A DNA stretch of 64,000 nt from Caulobacter ginsengisoli. Lineage in GTDB: Bacteria > Pseudomonadota > Alphaproteobacteria > Caulobacterales > Caulobacteraceae. The translations under genes and the position numbers were made by a program. Shown piece by piece: positions 8,270 through 16,565 of the stretch. Every line of letters starts with the position of its first letter. Within the stretch, counting starts at the first letter, position 1. The stretch lies in contig NZ_JAUSVS010000006.1 of assembly GCF_030814835.1 (NCBI RefSeq), positions 212,572 to 276,571 on the forward strand, written 5' to 3'. The notes beneath the pieces are model-generated. The model did no database searches. It saw only the letters and a list, made by a program, of their open reading frames with translations, and was not told the DNA's origin.

Positions 8270-10183
8270 ATGAGCGACGGAAAGAATTTCCGCAGACCCA
8301 AACGCACGCCCTCGAGCGTCCGGTTCGACGCGGCCGGCTGGTTCTTCGAGAATGCGCTCGACATCTTCATCGTCATCGACAGCGAAGGGGTGATCCAGGA
8401 GGTCAATCCGGCCTGGGAGCGGGTCACCGGCTGGCTGCGCGACCAGACGCTGGACCGCCCGGTGCTCGACTTCATCCTGCCCGAGAGCCAGGCCGAGGGC
8501 CGGGCCACCGCCCAGCGCATGCGCAAGGATGGCTTCGCGCTCAACTGCCTGAAGGTGAGGACCAAGGAGGGCGGCTGGCTGTGGCTGGAGGGCCGCTCCA
8601 GGCTGGGTCCCGACAACGAGATGATCGGCACCATGCGCGACGTCACCCTCGAGCGCGACCGCGAGGACGAGCTGGCGGCGGCCCGCCGGACCCGCGCGAT
8701 GCTGTCCGAGGCGGCCGGGATCGGCAGCTGGAACTTCGAGCCGGAGCGGGGGGTGATCGAGTGGTCGCACGACATCACCGTGCTGACCGGCTGGACCCAG
8801 AGCGAGATCGGCGACCCCGACGACTTCAACGCCAAACTGCATCCCGACGATGTCGAGGCGGCCAGGAAGGCCTTCGCCCGGGGCGCCCTGAAGGGGATCG
8901 GGACCAGCATCGATCACCGGATGATCACCAAGGACGGCCGCTGGCTGACCCTGCGCGCCACCTTCCGCACCGAGCCCCGGGCCAGCGGCCGGTTCGCGCT
9001 GAAGGGCATCTCGCAGGACGTCACGGCCATGGCGGAGGCCAGGGACGCGGCCCTGGCGGCCGGCGAGGCCAAGGCCCGCTTCCTGGCCAATATGAGCCAC
9101 GAGCTGCGCACCCCGATGAACGGGGTGATGGGGGTCATGCACCTTCTGAAGAAGGAGCCGATGTCGCCCGACGCCCAGCGGCTGCTGGCCGAGGCGGCGG
9201 GCTGCGGCGAGATGCTGGCGACCCTGCTGGACGATGTCATCGACTTCTCGCGCATCGAGGCCGGCGCCCTGGAACTGACCGACGAGCCGGTCGATGTCGG
9301 CGCCCTGCTGCAGGGCGTGGCCGGCCTGATGCAGGCCCAGGCGGCGGCCAAGGATGTCGAACTGCGGCTGGTCGGCGAGACGGCGCTGGGCTGGGTGCGG
9401 ACCGATCCGGTGCGCCTGCGCCAGGCCCTGTTCAACCTGGTCGGCAACGCGGTGAAGTTCACCCTGAAGGGCAGCGTCACCATCCTCGCCCGGCGTCTCG
9501 ATGGGGATGGGCTCAGCTTCGAGATCGCCGACACCGGGGTCGGCATTCCGCTGGAGGCCCAGGCCGGCCTCTTCGAGCGCTTCCACCAGGCCGACGCCTC
9601 GACCACCCGCCGGTTTGGCGGCTCGGGCCTGGGTCTGGCCATCACCCGGCGGCTGGCCCAGATGATGGGCGGCGATGTCAGCTTCGTCTCGATCCCGGGC
9701 CAGGGCTCGACCTTCCAGCTGGAGATTGTCGCCCCGGCCTGCCCCGCCCTGGCGATGTCGGAACAGGCCCGCGGCGAATTCCTCGAGGGCCTCAAGGTGC
9801 TGGTGGTCGAGGACAACCCGACCAACCGCCTGGTGGCCACCCGCCTGCTCGAGGCCCTGGGCTGCCAGGTCGAGACCGCCGCCGACGGCGAGCTGGGGGT
9901 CGAGGCGGCGTCTCAGGGAAGTCACGACCTGATCCTGATGGATATCCAGATGCCCGGCATCGACGGCCTGGAGGCCACGCGCCGCATCCGCGCCCTGACC
10001 AGCGCGGCCGCCCGCATCCCGATCATCGCCCTGACCGCCAACGTCCTGGCCCACCAGACCCAGGCCTACCGCGCCGCCGGCATGGACGGGGTCGTCGGCA
10101 AGCCGATCTCGCCCCCGGTGCTGCTGGGCGAGATCGCCCGGATCGCGGGCGGGGATGGGGATGAGGCGGCCTGGGTGGCTTAG
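8270..10183 (+). CDS. Cytoplasmic PAS-PAS hybrid sensor histidine kinase
   Basis: A 637-residue hybrid kinase starting at ATG 8270. Domains in order: PAS (about 20-130, with DSEGVIQEVNPAWERVTGW), a second PAS/PAC (about 145-260), HisKA with the phospho-acceptor H277 in FLANMSHELRTPMNG, HATPase (N box FNLVGNAVKF, G1 box IADTGVGIP, G2 GGSGLGLAI), and a C-terminal receiver whose acceptor is D558 in LILMDIQMPG. No membrane helix or signal peptide is visible, so it should sense a cytosolic cue through the PAS domains. No cognate regulator or phosphotransferase is adjacent, so it is an orphan in this window and its pathway is unknown. Confidence 0.92.
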   Translation: MSDGKNFRRPKRTPSSVRFDAAGWFFENALDIFIVIDSEGVIQEVNPAWERVTGWLRDQTLDRPVLDFILPESQAEGRATAQRMRKDGFALNCLKVRTKEGGWLWLEGRSRLGPDNEMIGTMRDVTLERDREDELAAARRTRAMLSEAAGIGSWNFEPERGVIEWSHDITVLTGWTQSEIGDPDDFNAKLHPDDVEAARKAFARGALKGIGTSIDHRMITKDGRWLTLRATFRTEPRASGRFALKGISQDVTAMAEARDAALAAGEAKARFLANMSHELRTPMNGVMGVMHLLKKEPMSPDAQRLLAEAAGCGEMLATLLDDVIDFSRIEAGALELTDEPVDVGALLQGVAGLMQAQAAAKDVELRLVGETALGWVRTDPVRLRQALFNLVGNAVKFTLKGSVTILARRLDGDGLSFEIADTGVGIPLEAQAGLFERFHQADASTTRRFGGSGLGLAITRRLAQMMGGDVSFVSIPGQGSTFQLEIVAPACPALAMSEQARGEFLEGLKVLVVEDNPTNRLVATRLLEALGCQVETAADGELGVEAASQGSHDLILMDIQMPGIDGLEATRRIRALTSAAARIPIIALTANVLAHQTQAYRAAGMDGVVGKPISPPVLLGEIARIAGGDGDEAAWVA

Positions 10184-10186
10184 AAC

Positions 10187-10400
10187 TCCGCCCCCGTAGG
10201 GGGCGGACGGCCCGCCCGAGGCGCGCTTGCAGCGCGCCCGTGGCCGGCCCGGTGGGGGTGTTTGGGCAGAGGCTGGGGCCGACCGGCTTCTATCGGGCTG
10301 ACTGCAAAACACCCCAGCGTAACCGGGAAACGGCGCGCCCTTGCCCGAAGACCCCCTCCTGACCGCGCTCTGGCGCGGTCGTCCTCCCCCTACGGGTGAG
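10187..10400. repeat. GC-rich inverted-repeat region between convergent genes
   Basis: Four bases after the kinase stop is a perfect 9-bp hairpin (TCCGCCCCC-GTA-GGGGGCGGA, 10187-10207). Further inverted segments follow: GGGGGTGTTTG against CAAAACACCCC, GACCGCGC-TCTG-GCGCGGTC near 10361-10380, and CCCCCTACGGG echoing the first hairpin. No coding signal is seen. It could terminate transcription from both sides, since the kinase and the MarR gene converge here. Confidence 0.6.
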
Positions 10401-10405
10401 GAGCT

Positions 10406-10969
10406 TTACTCCACCGCTTCCTTCACGGTTTTCGCCGCTTTCTTTTTCTTCTTCTCCGCCTTGGCCGCCTTGCGCTCGGCCTTTTCCGCCTTGTCCTTCT
10501 TGACCTTCTCGGGCCTGGCCTCGTCGCCGGTCAGCAGCCGCAGCAGGTCGACGAACACATCCCGCTTGCCGCGCGGCAGCAACGCCAGCAGCTGGGCGTC
10601 GGCCGCCGTCGCCTGGGGGGCGGCGGCGTCGAGGGCGGCCCGGCCGGCCTCGGTCAGGTGGACGGCGTTGGCCCGGGCGTCGGCCTTGGAGCGTTCGCGG
10701 GCCAGGAGGTCCTTGCCGATCATCCGGGCCACCAGCTCGGCCAGGGTCGAGCGGTCGATGCCGGTGGCGGCCACCAGCTCGGCCTGGGCGGCGCCCTCAC
10801 GGGCGGCCACGGCGGCCAGCACCGCATACTGACGCTGTGTCACCGCCCCGGCCGGACCGGCGGCGGCGTAGAAGTCCAGCGCCCGCTGCTGGGCGCGGTG
10901 CAGCAGATGGCCCGGCGAGCGGTCCAATGTTCCGTCCGAGTGTTTCGAACCCGTCTTGGTCTTGGCCAT
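10406..10969 (-). CDS. MarR-family transcriptional regulator with lysine/alanine-rich C-terminal tail
   Basis: A 187-residue protein if started at MAKTKTGSK (ATG at 10969); an ATG 14 codons upstream is less likely because the family begins after that point. Residues about 20-140 form a winged helix of MarR type (QYAVLAAVAAREGAAQAELVAATGIDRSTLAELVARMI, with the wing at ARERSKADARANAVHLT). The last 35 residues, from about 153, are almost only K, A and E (for example AERKAAKAEKKKKKAAKTV), resembling the tail of histone H1-like proteins. Such a tail would add non-specific DNA binding. The regulated genes are not evident; yciB-ftsY lies upstream on the same strand. Confidence 0.85.
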   Translation of the reverse strand: MAKTKTGSKHSDGTLDRSPGHLLHRAQQRALDFYAAAGPAGAVTQRQYAVLAAVAAREGAAQAELVAATGIDRSTLAELVARMIGKDLLARERSKADARANAVHLTEAGRAALDAAAPQATAADAQLLALLPRGKRDVFVDLLRLLTGDEARPEKVKKDKAEKAERKAAKAEKKKKKAAKTVKEAVE

Positions 10970-11059
10970 CGCCGTATTCCCCGTTGACGGAGAAACCCTA
11001 TAGTCCAGCAATCACGTCGGTTTGACGACAGACATTCCGTGGGCGGTTCTAATCGCTCC

Positions 11060-11668
11060 TCACTCGTCAGGCGCGACCGGCTTGTCGCCGACATGCAGGG
11101 CCTCCGCCTCGCCGGCGCTCTTCATGATCAACGGCACCTGGCTGAAGGAGAACAGCAGCGCCAGGACCTGCAGGCCGGGAAAGCGGAAGAAGGTCCAGGT
11201 GGTGTCGCTCTGTGTGCGCCAGACCACCTCGTTGAGCGCGGCGACGAACAGGAAATACAGGCCATAGCGCAGGGTCAGGGTCCGCCAGCCGGCGTCGGTC
11301 AGGTGCAGGGCCTCGCCGATCAGATGCTTGAGCGGGTTGCGCTTCAGCACCGTGCCGCCCAGCAGAAAGACGGCGAAGGCCAGGTTGATGATGGTCGGCT
11401 TGACCTTCAGGAACCGGGTGTCGTGGAAGATGAGGGTCAGGCCCCCGAACACCAGGGCCGCCCCGCCGGCCAGCAGCGGCATGGTCGCCAGCCGCTTTTC
11501 GAAGACGAAGCCGACGATGAGGCCAATGGCGCTGCCGGCCACCAGCCACCAGGTGGCCTCCATCAGGTTCCGGTGGATCAGAAAGCCGATCAGGAAGAGG
11601 ACAAGGCCGCCGTAGTCGACGGCCGGGCGGACCCATTTGGGATTCTTGCGGGGTTCCACGGTCGCCAT
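11060..11668 (-). CDS. yciB: Inner-membrane septation protein YciB (IspZ)
   Basis: A 202-residue polytopic protein of the YciB/IspZ family, with about five membrane helices (for example GGLVLFLIGFLIHRNL, PLLAGGAALVFGGLTLIF and LAFAVFLLGGTVLKRNPL). Family hallmarks include KPTIINLAFA, NEVVWR and WTFFRFPG. It is involved in cell envelope and septum formation in other bacteria by contacting elongation and division proteins. The ATG at 11668 overlaps the TGA of ftsY (TGATG), so the two genes are translationally coupled; a GTG one codon earlier is possible. Confidence 0.92.
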   Translation of the reverse strand: MATVEPRKNPKWVRPAVDYGGLVLFLIGFLIHRNLMEATWWLVAGSAIGLIVGFVFEKRLATMPLLAGGAALVFGGLTLIFHDTRFLKVKPTIINLAFAVFLLGGTVLKRNPLKHLIGEALHLTDAGWRTLTLRYGLYFLFVAALNEVVWRTQSDTTWTFFRFPGLQVLALLFSFSQVPLIMKSAGEAEALHVGDKPVAPDE

Positions 11669-12597
11669 CACGCCTCCAGCCCAACCAGCGAACGCGAAAA
11701 GGCCCGCGCGTCGAAAGGTTGCAGATCCTCGATGCCTTCGCCGACCCCGATCAGCTTGATCGGTGAGTCCGAGGCCTGGGCCACCGGCACCAGCACCCCG
11801 CCCCGGGCGGTGCCGTCCAGCTTGGTCATCACGATGCCGGAGACCCCGATCTGGTTGCCGAACATGTTTTCCTGGGCGAGCGCATTGCGCCCGACCGTGG
11901 CGTCGAGGACCAGCAGGGTCTCGTGCGGGGCGTCGGGATCGATCTTCTTGACCACCCGGATGACTTTCAGGAGCTCGTCCATCAGGCCCTGCTTGTTCTG
12001 CAGCCGCCCGGCGGTGTCGATCAGCACCACGTCATAACCCTCGGCCCGGCCCTTCTCGATGGCGTCATAGGCCAGGCCGGCGGCGTCCGCCCCGGTCGGC
12101 CTGGACATGAAGTCGGCCCCGGCCCGGTCGGCCCAGATCTTCAGCTGCTCGACGGCGGCGGCCCGGAAGGTGTCGCCGGCCGCTATGAGGACCTTGGCGC
12201 CCTTGCCGGTCAGGTCGGCGGCGATCTTGCCCAGGGTGGTGGTCTTGCCCGAGCCGTTGACCCCGATGAACAGCACCACATAGGGCTTGGGGCCGGCGAG
12301 GGGGTCGAACTCGCCCTGGCGGGGGATCAGCTCCTTGGCCACCGCCTCGGCCAGGGCCTCCTTGACCTCGTCCTCGGAGGCCGACTTGCCGAACCGCGCC
12401 TCGCCGAAGGCCTTGGTGATCCGCGCGGCGGCATGGGGGCCCAGGTCCGCCTCGATCAGCATTTCCTCGAGGGCGTCGAGCTGTTCCTGGTCGAGCGGCT
12501 TGCGGAAGATCTCCGCCACCTGCTCGGTCATCGCCTTGGACGAGCGGGAGAGACCGCTGGTCAGCCGCTGGAACCAGCCTTGTTTCTGTTCTGCCAT
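11668..12597 (-). CDS. ftsY: Signal recognition particle receptor FtsY
   Basis: A 309-residue SRP-GTPase. The short N-terminal segment WFQRLTSGLSRSSKAM is amphipathic and replaces the long acidic A domain of E. coli. The N domain covers about 30-95 and the G domain follows: G112-VNGSGKTTTLGK, DTFRAAAVEQL, D194-TAGR, and T258-KLDGTARGG. It docks ribosome-SRP complexes at the inner membrane for co-translational insertion. It is followed by overlapping yciB, and mtaB and dapF lie upstream on the same strand, separated from it by two plus-strand genes. Confidence 0.97.
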   Translation of the reverse strand: MAEQKQGWFQRLTSGLSRSSKAMTEQVAEIFRKPLDQEQLDALEEMLIEADLGPHAAARITKAFGEARFGKSASEDEVKEALAEAVAKELIPRQGEFDPLAGPKPYVVLFIGVNGSGKTTTLGKIAADLTGKGAKVLIAAGDTFRAAAVEQLKIWADRAGADFMSRPTGADAAGLAYDAIEKGRAEGYDVVLIDTAGRLQNKQGLMDELLKVIRVVKKIDPDAPHETLLVLDATVGRNALAQENMFGNQIGVSGIVMTKLDGTARGGVLVPVAQASDSPIKLIGVGEGIEDLQPFDARAFSRSLVGLEA

Positions 12598-12658
12598 GGG
12601 CGGCCTTTAGCCTGCCGGCCTCGCGGCGTCACCCTTTGCGCGGCGCGGGAGAGATTTT

Positions 12659-12977
12659 GTCCACGAACCACACGAACCACACGAACGGGTGGGCGTGACG
12701 GTTTGCGCTTTGCGGCGGGTTCGGCTTGAAAGAATGCCGCTTCGCGGGAAGGAAGAGAAGTTTAAGGGAAGAAGAGCAAGCGATAGCGGCATCGCTGGAT
12801 GCGCCGCAGGCTGTCCTTCCGATTTGATCGCCTGCGGCGCTTCGGGGTTGCCCCTACCCCTTGCTCTTCTTCGCTTCCTTATCTTCCTGTCGCGAAGCGA
12901 CCCAAAACCCACGCCTGACCGAGTCACGGCGTCGGCGGACCCAGCCCCCGTTCGTGTGGTTCGTGTGGTTCGTGGAC
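12659..12977. repeat. Nested inverted-repeat element with 31-bp perfect termini (about 319 bp)
   Basis: The 414-bp gap between ftsY and the TRIC gene is almost wholly this element. Its termini are perfect 31-bp inverted repeats built from a CACGAACCA-type direct repeat (12659-12689 against 12947-12977). Inside, further arms pair: GAAGAGCAAG against CTTGCTCTTC, and GCGCCGCAGGC against GCCTGCGGCGC, with CGCTTCGCGG-like ends. It would fold into one long branched hairpin. No open frame of interest is present. It separates two divergent genes, so their promoters must lie inside or just outside it. Confidence 0.75.
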
Positions 12978-13011
12978 TCCCTTCTTCTCGCAGGCGCGCT
13001 AGACAGCACCC

Positions 13012-13644
13012 ATGAGCGTCATCGACACCGCCATCCTGGTCCTCGACTACGCCGCCGTGGCCGTGTTCGGCGCCACCGGGGCGCTGGCGGCGGCGCGGCG
13101 CAAGCATGACATCGTCACCTTCGCCTTCTTCTCGGCGGTGACCGGGGTGGGCGGCGGCACGCTGCGGGACCTGTTGATCGGGGCGCCGGTGATCTGGGTG
13201 CAGCGGCCGGGCTATCTGCTGGTCTGCCTGGCGGCGGCGGTCGTGGTCTGGCTGACCGGGCGGCGGACCTGGCGGTTCTCGGCGCTGCTGTGGCTGGATG
13301 CGCTGGGCATGGCCGCCTACGCGGTGGTCGGGGCGGCCAAGGCGCTGGGGCTGGGCGTGCATCCCATCGCGGCGGCGGTGATGGGGGTGCTGACGGCCTG
13401 TTTCGGCGGGGTGATCCGCGACGTGCTGGCGAACGAGCCCTCGGTGCTGCTGCGGCGGGAGATCTATGTCAGCGCGGCCCTGCTGGGGGCGGCGGTGTTT
13501 GTCGGCCTGGCGAGCCTGGGCGTCGACCAGCTCCTGGCCGGCGGCATCGGGTTCGCGGTGGCGCTGGGCGTGCGGGCCGGGGCCATCTTGTTTGGCTGGT
13601 CGCTGCCGGGCTTTCCGGGGCCGGAGGAGGAAGACCGCCCCTGA
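13012..13644 (+). CDS. TRIC-type cation channel / UPF0126 family membrane protein (YicG-like)
   Basis: A 210-residue membrane protein with two tandem UPF0126 repeats, each with about three helices. Each repeat carries the kinked-helix glycine motif: VTGVGGGTLRDLL in the first half and CFGGVIRDVL in the second. This is the signature of bacterial and archaeal TRIC channels, which conduct monovalent cations as trimers. Length is normal for the family. It begins 34 bp after the inverted-repeat element and is followed by a hydrolase gene. Confidence 0.88.
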   Translation: MSVIDTAILVLDYAAVAVFGATGALAAARRKHDIVTFAFFSAVTGVGGGTLRDLLIGAPVIWVQRPGYLLVCLAAAVVVWLTGRRTWRFSALLWLDALGMAAYAVVGAAKALGLGVHPIAAAVMGVLTACFGGVIRDVLANEPSVLLRREIYVSAALLGAAVFVGLASLGVDQLLAGGIGFAVALGVRAGAILFGWSLPGFPGPEEEDRP

Positions 13645-13695
13645 CCAATCCGCCGCCGCCGGCCCTGCGTATCAGCGGGAAACCGGGAGGCCAGG

Positions 13696-14574
13696 ATGCG
13701 GCAGGAGAGCATGCAGGATTTCACTTTCGACGCTGAGGGCGTGACGCTGTCGGGCTGGGTCATGCGGCCGCCGCGCCGGACAGGCCCCGCGCCGGTCATC
13801 GTGCTGTCGCATGGCCTCTCGGCGGTGAAGGCCCAGCACATCCCGCGCTTCGCGGCGGCCTTCGCCGAGGCCGGCTTCGTCTGCATGGCCTATGACCACC
13901 GCAATTTCGGAACCAGCGGCGGAACCCCGCGCCAGGAGGCCGACCCCTGGCGGCAGGTGCGCGACATGCGCATCGCCATCTCCCATGCCCGAACCCTGGA
14001 GGGGGTCGATCCCGAGCGGCTGGGCCTGTGGGGCACCAGCTATTCCGGCGGCCATGTGCTGAGCGTCGCGGCCCGGGACTCCCGGGTCAAATGCGTGGTC
14101 AGCCAGGCGCCCATCACCCACGGCTATGAAACCCTGACCCGCTCGATTTCGCCCGAGGTGATGACGGGCTTAAGGGCCTGGATCGCCCAGGACGCCGACG
14201 CCCGGGCCCGGGGCGAGGCGCCGGTGATGGTCAACACCTTCGAGCCGGGCGAGGAGGGCTGGGACTGCCTGATGGCCGGCCACGAGACCACCGGCTACAG
14301 CCCGCAGCTGACCCTGCAGAGCCGGGACATGATCTTCAGCTACGCCCCCGCCGAACTGATCGCCCAGATCGCCCCGACCCCGCTGCTGATGGTCATCGCC
14401 GACACCGACGTCATCACCCCCACCGACCTGCAGGAACAGGCCTTCGCCCAGGCGGGCGAACCCAAGCGGCTGCATGTGATCAAGGGCGCCCGGCATTTCG
14501 ACGTCTACGAGAGCCATTTCGACGAGGCCAGCGCGGCAGCCCGCGACTGGTTCGTCCAGCACCTGAAACCTTAG
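13696..14574 (+). CDS. Alpha/beta hydrolase (S15/dienelactone hydrolase-like)
   Basis: A 292-residue alpha/beta hydrolase. The oxyanion region is VIVLSHGLSAVK (residues 34-45), the nucleophile is S115 in GTSYSGGHVL, the acid is in MVIADTDVITP and the histidine in KGARHFDVYE, so the triad is complete. No signal peptide is seen. It resembles uncharacterised S15-type peptidase/esterase proteins; the substrate is unknown. Its TAG stop overlaps the TAA stop of the convergent GFA gene in the tetranucleotide TTAG, so the two transcripts must overlap. Confidence 0.82.
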   Translation: MRQESMQDFTFDAEGVTLSGWVMRPPRRTGPAPVIVLSHGLSAVKAQHIPRFAAAFAEAGFVCMAYDHRNFGTSGGTPRQEADPWRQVRDMRIAISHARTLEGVDPERLGLWGTSYSGGHVLSVAARDSRVKCVVSQAPITHGYETLTRSISPEVMTGLRAWIAQDADARARGEAPVMVNTFEPGEEGWDCLMAGHETTGYSPQLTLQSRDMIFSYAPAELIAQIAPTPLLMVIADTDVITPTDLQEQAFAQAGEPKRLHVIKGARHFDVYESHFDEASAAARDWFVQHLKP

Positions 14575-15032
14575 GTGTCACGGTCCGGGTGCTGGTTGGA
14601 GACCACGGCGGCATAGTGGCCGGCGGCGGCTTCGGATTCCTCGGGCGAGCGGTGCGGGATGTCGCCGACATCCATGACCCAGGGCGGGGCCGTGTCGGTG
14701 GCCATCTGCACGACCGGCACGATGTCCGCCGGCTCATCGAAGGCGAAGATGGCCAGGTCCGTGACCTTGTCGCTCCATTCGAAGGTCAGGGGCGTGCCGC
14801 AGGCGCTGCAGAAGCCGCGCCTGACCAGGTTGGAGCTCTGGAAGCGGCTGGGCGCGCCGCGCGTCCAGGTCAGGCGGTCGGTCTTGACCGAGACCAGCGC
14901 GCCATAGGGCCCGCCGAACGCCTTCTGGCACATGCGGCAGTGGCAGAGGCTGGGGCGGCCCAGATCGCCCTCGACCTTGAAGCGGACGGCGCCGCACTGG
15001 CAGCCGCCGCTCCTCACGCCAGCACCGCCCAA
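14571..15032 (-). CDS. GFA-domain (glutathione-dependent formaldehyde-activating-like) protein
   Basis: A 153-residue zinc-binding protein with the GFA cysteine pattern: GGCQCGAVRF, LCHCRMCQKAFG and FCSACGTPL. These bind two zinc ions. The name comes from the Paracoccus Gfa enzyme, but most members, probably including this one, have no proven role. The ATG at 15032 lies 19 bp inside the end of mtaB, so it is likely translated by coupling from mtaB. At its 3' end it shares the TTAG with the convergent hydrolase. Confidence 0.85.
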   Translation of the reverse strand: MGGAGVRSGGCQCGAVRFKVEGDLGRPSLCHCRMCQKAFGGPYGALVSVKTDRLTWTRGAPSRFQSSNLVRRGFCSACGTPLTFEWSDKVTDLAIFAFDEPADIVPVVQMATDTAPPWVMDVGDIPHRSPEESEAAAGHYAAVVSNQHPDRDT

Positions 15033-16300
15033 TCTTGCACTGCTATGGCGCGGACGCCGTCATGGCCGGTGATCTTGAAGGGGACGATCTCGCCCACCGG
15101 AGCGGGGCCCTCGAAGGCCAGTTCGGTGAAGTCGTCGGCGCGGGCGACGCCGGGCTTTTCGACCAGGCCGTTCAGGGTGCGGCCAACCTGGGCGTCCAGG
15201 TGGCGGGTCAGGGCGGCGGCCCCGGCTTCGCGGAGGCGGCGGGCGCGGTCCTTGATGGCCTTGCCGTTCACCGGCGGCATGCGGGCGGCGGGCGTGCCGG
15301 GGCGGGCGCTGTAGGGGAAGACGTGCAGGAAGGCGAGGCCCGCCTCATCGACCAGGTCCAGGGTGTTCTGGAAGGCCGCCTCGCTCTCGGTCGGGAAGCC
15401 GGCGATGAAGTCGGCCCCGAACGCCGTCTCGGGGCGGACGGCGCGGACATCGGCGATCAGCTTCAGGGCGTCGGCGCGCAGGTGGCGGCGCTTCATGCGC
15501 TTGAGGATCAGGTCGTCGCCGACCTGCAGCGACAGGTGCAGGTAAGGCATCAGCCGGGGCTCTTCGGCGAGGCACCGCATCAGGTCCGGGTCGATCTCGG
15601 CCGCGTCGATGGAGGAGAGGCGCAGACGCGGCAGGTCGGGGACCAGCTTGAGGATGCGGGCGACGAGCTGGCCCAGGGTCGGCTGGCCGGGCAGGTCGGC
15701 GCCCCAGCTGGTCAGGTCGACCCCGGTCAGCACCACTTCTCGGTAACCTTCGGCCGTGAGGCGGCCGATCTGACTGACGACCTGGCCGGCGGGGACCGAG
15801 CGGCTGGCGCCACGCCCGAAGGGAATAATGCAGAAGGTGCAGCGGTGATCGCAGCCGTTCTGGACCTCGACATAGGCCCGGGCCCGGTCGCGCAGGCCGT
15901 CGATCAGGTGGCCGGCGGTCTCGGTGACGCTCATGATGTCGTTGACGCGGATGCGGGCGCCGTCAGCGGCCAGAGCGCCGGGCGAAGCCTTGTCGGCGTT
16001 GCCGACCACCAGGTCGACCTCGGGCATGGCGGCGAAGGCGGCGGGGTCGATCTGGGCGGCGCAGCCGGTGACGATCAGTCGGGCGTCCGGCCGCTCGCGG
16101 CGGGCGCGGCGGATGGCCTGGCGGGCCTGGCGCACGGCCTCGCCGGTGACGGCGCAGGTGTTGAAGACCACGGCGTTGGAGAGCCCGTCGGCCTGGGCCT
16201 GGGCGCGAATCTGCTCGGACTCATAGCCGTTCAGCCGGCACCCGAAGGTGACGACCTCGACCTCGGGGGTCTGGGCGATGATGGCGGCGGTGTCGCTCAT
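15014..16300 (-). CDS. mtaB: tRNA (N6-L-threonylcarbamoyladenosine(37)-C2)-methylthiotransferase MtaB
   Basis: A 428-residue radical-SAM methylthiotransferase that converts t6A37 to ms2t6A in tRNAs reading ANN codons. The N-terminal MTTase domain binds one Fe-S cluster through C21 (FGCRLNGYES), C49 (NTCAVTGEA) and C80 (VTGCAAQ). The radical-SAM cluster is C150-x3-C154-x2-C157 in NGCDHRCTFCIIPFGRG. This is MtaB rather than MiaB by the FGCRLN start and the IIPFGRG motif. I start at ATG 16300 because the family begins just before EVVTFGC; an upstream in-frame start would read repeat DNA. Confidence 0.95.
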   Translation of the reverse strand: MSDTAAIIAQTPEVEVVTFGCRLNGYESEQIRAQAQADGLSNAVVFNTCAVTGEAVRQARQAIRRARRERPDARLIVTGCAAQIDPAAFAAMPEVDLVVGNADKASPGALAADGARIRVNDIMSVTETAGHLIDGLRDRARAYVEVQNGCDHRCTFCIIPFGRGASRSVPAGQVVSQIGRLTAEGYREVVLTGVDLTSWGADLPGQPTLGQLVARILKLVPDLPRLRLSSIDAAEIDPDLMRCLAEEPRLMPYLHLSLQVGDDLILKRMKRRHLRADALKLIADVRAVRPETAFGADFIAGFPTESEAAFQNTLDLVDEAGLAFLHVFPYSARPGTPAARMPPVNGKAIKDRARRLREAGAAALTRHLDAQVGRTLNGLVEKPGVARADDFTELAFEGPAPVGEIVPFKITGHDGVRAIAVQDWAVLA

Positions 16301-16400
16301 GATCCAAACGCAAGCGGGCGGCCAACGCGGCCGCCCTTGGCGCGGGCTATAGCAAACTTTGGGCGGAAGGGCGACGCCTCGGCGCTGGTGGTTTCTCACC

Positions 16401-16560
16401 ACCCTTCCTCCTCGATGGAGGAAGGGCAGGGTTGGTGGTGTGCCCTCGGGATATGGGTGACTGGCTCAGGGTGGCGTGGTCGCCTCCCCGCGTGCTTCCG
16501 GAAACGCACTGCCACCACCACCATCCCCGCCCTTCCTCCATCGAGGAGGAAGGGAGAAGA
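16401..16560. repeat. Intergenic inverted-repeat element, family 1, copy 2
   Basis: The ends are CCCTTCCTCCTCGATGGAGG and the reverse complement CCTCCATCGAGGAGGAAGGG, each also a small hairpin around TCGA. Next to the ends are GGGTTGGTGGTGTG and the pairing CACCACCACCATCCCCGCC. It stops 6 bp before the stop codon of the S9 peptidase. Copy 1 lies at 3286-3482 and shares the left end, the GGCGTGGTCGCC-like centre and CTTCCGGAAACGC. Confidence 0.8.
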
Positions 16561-16565
16561 GGGAG

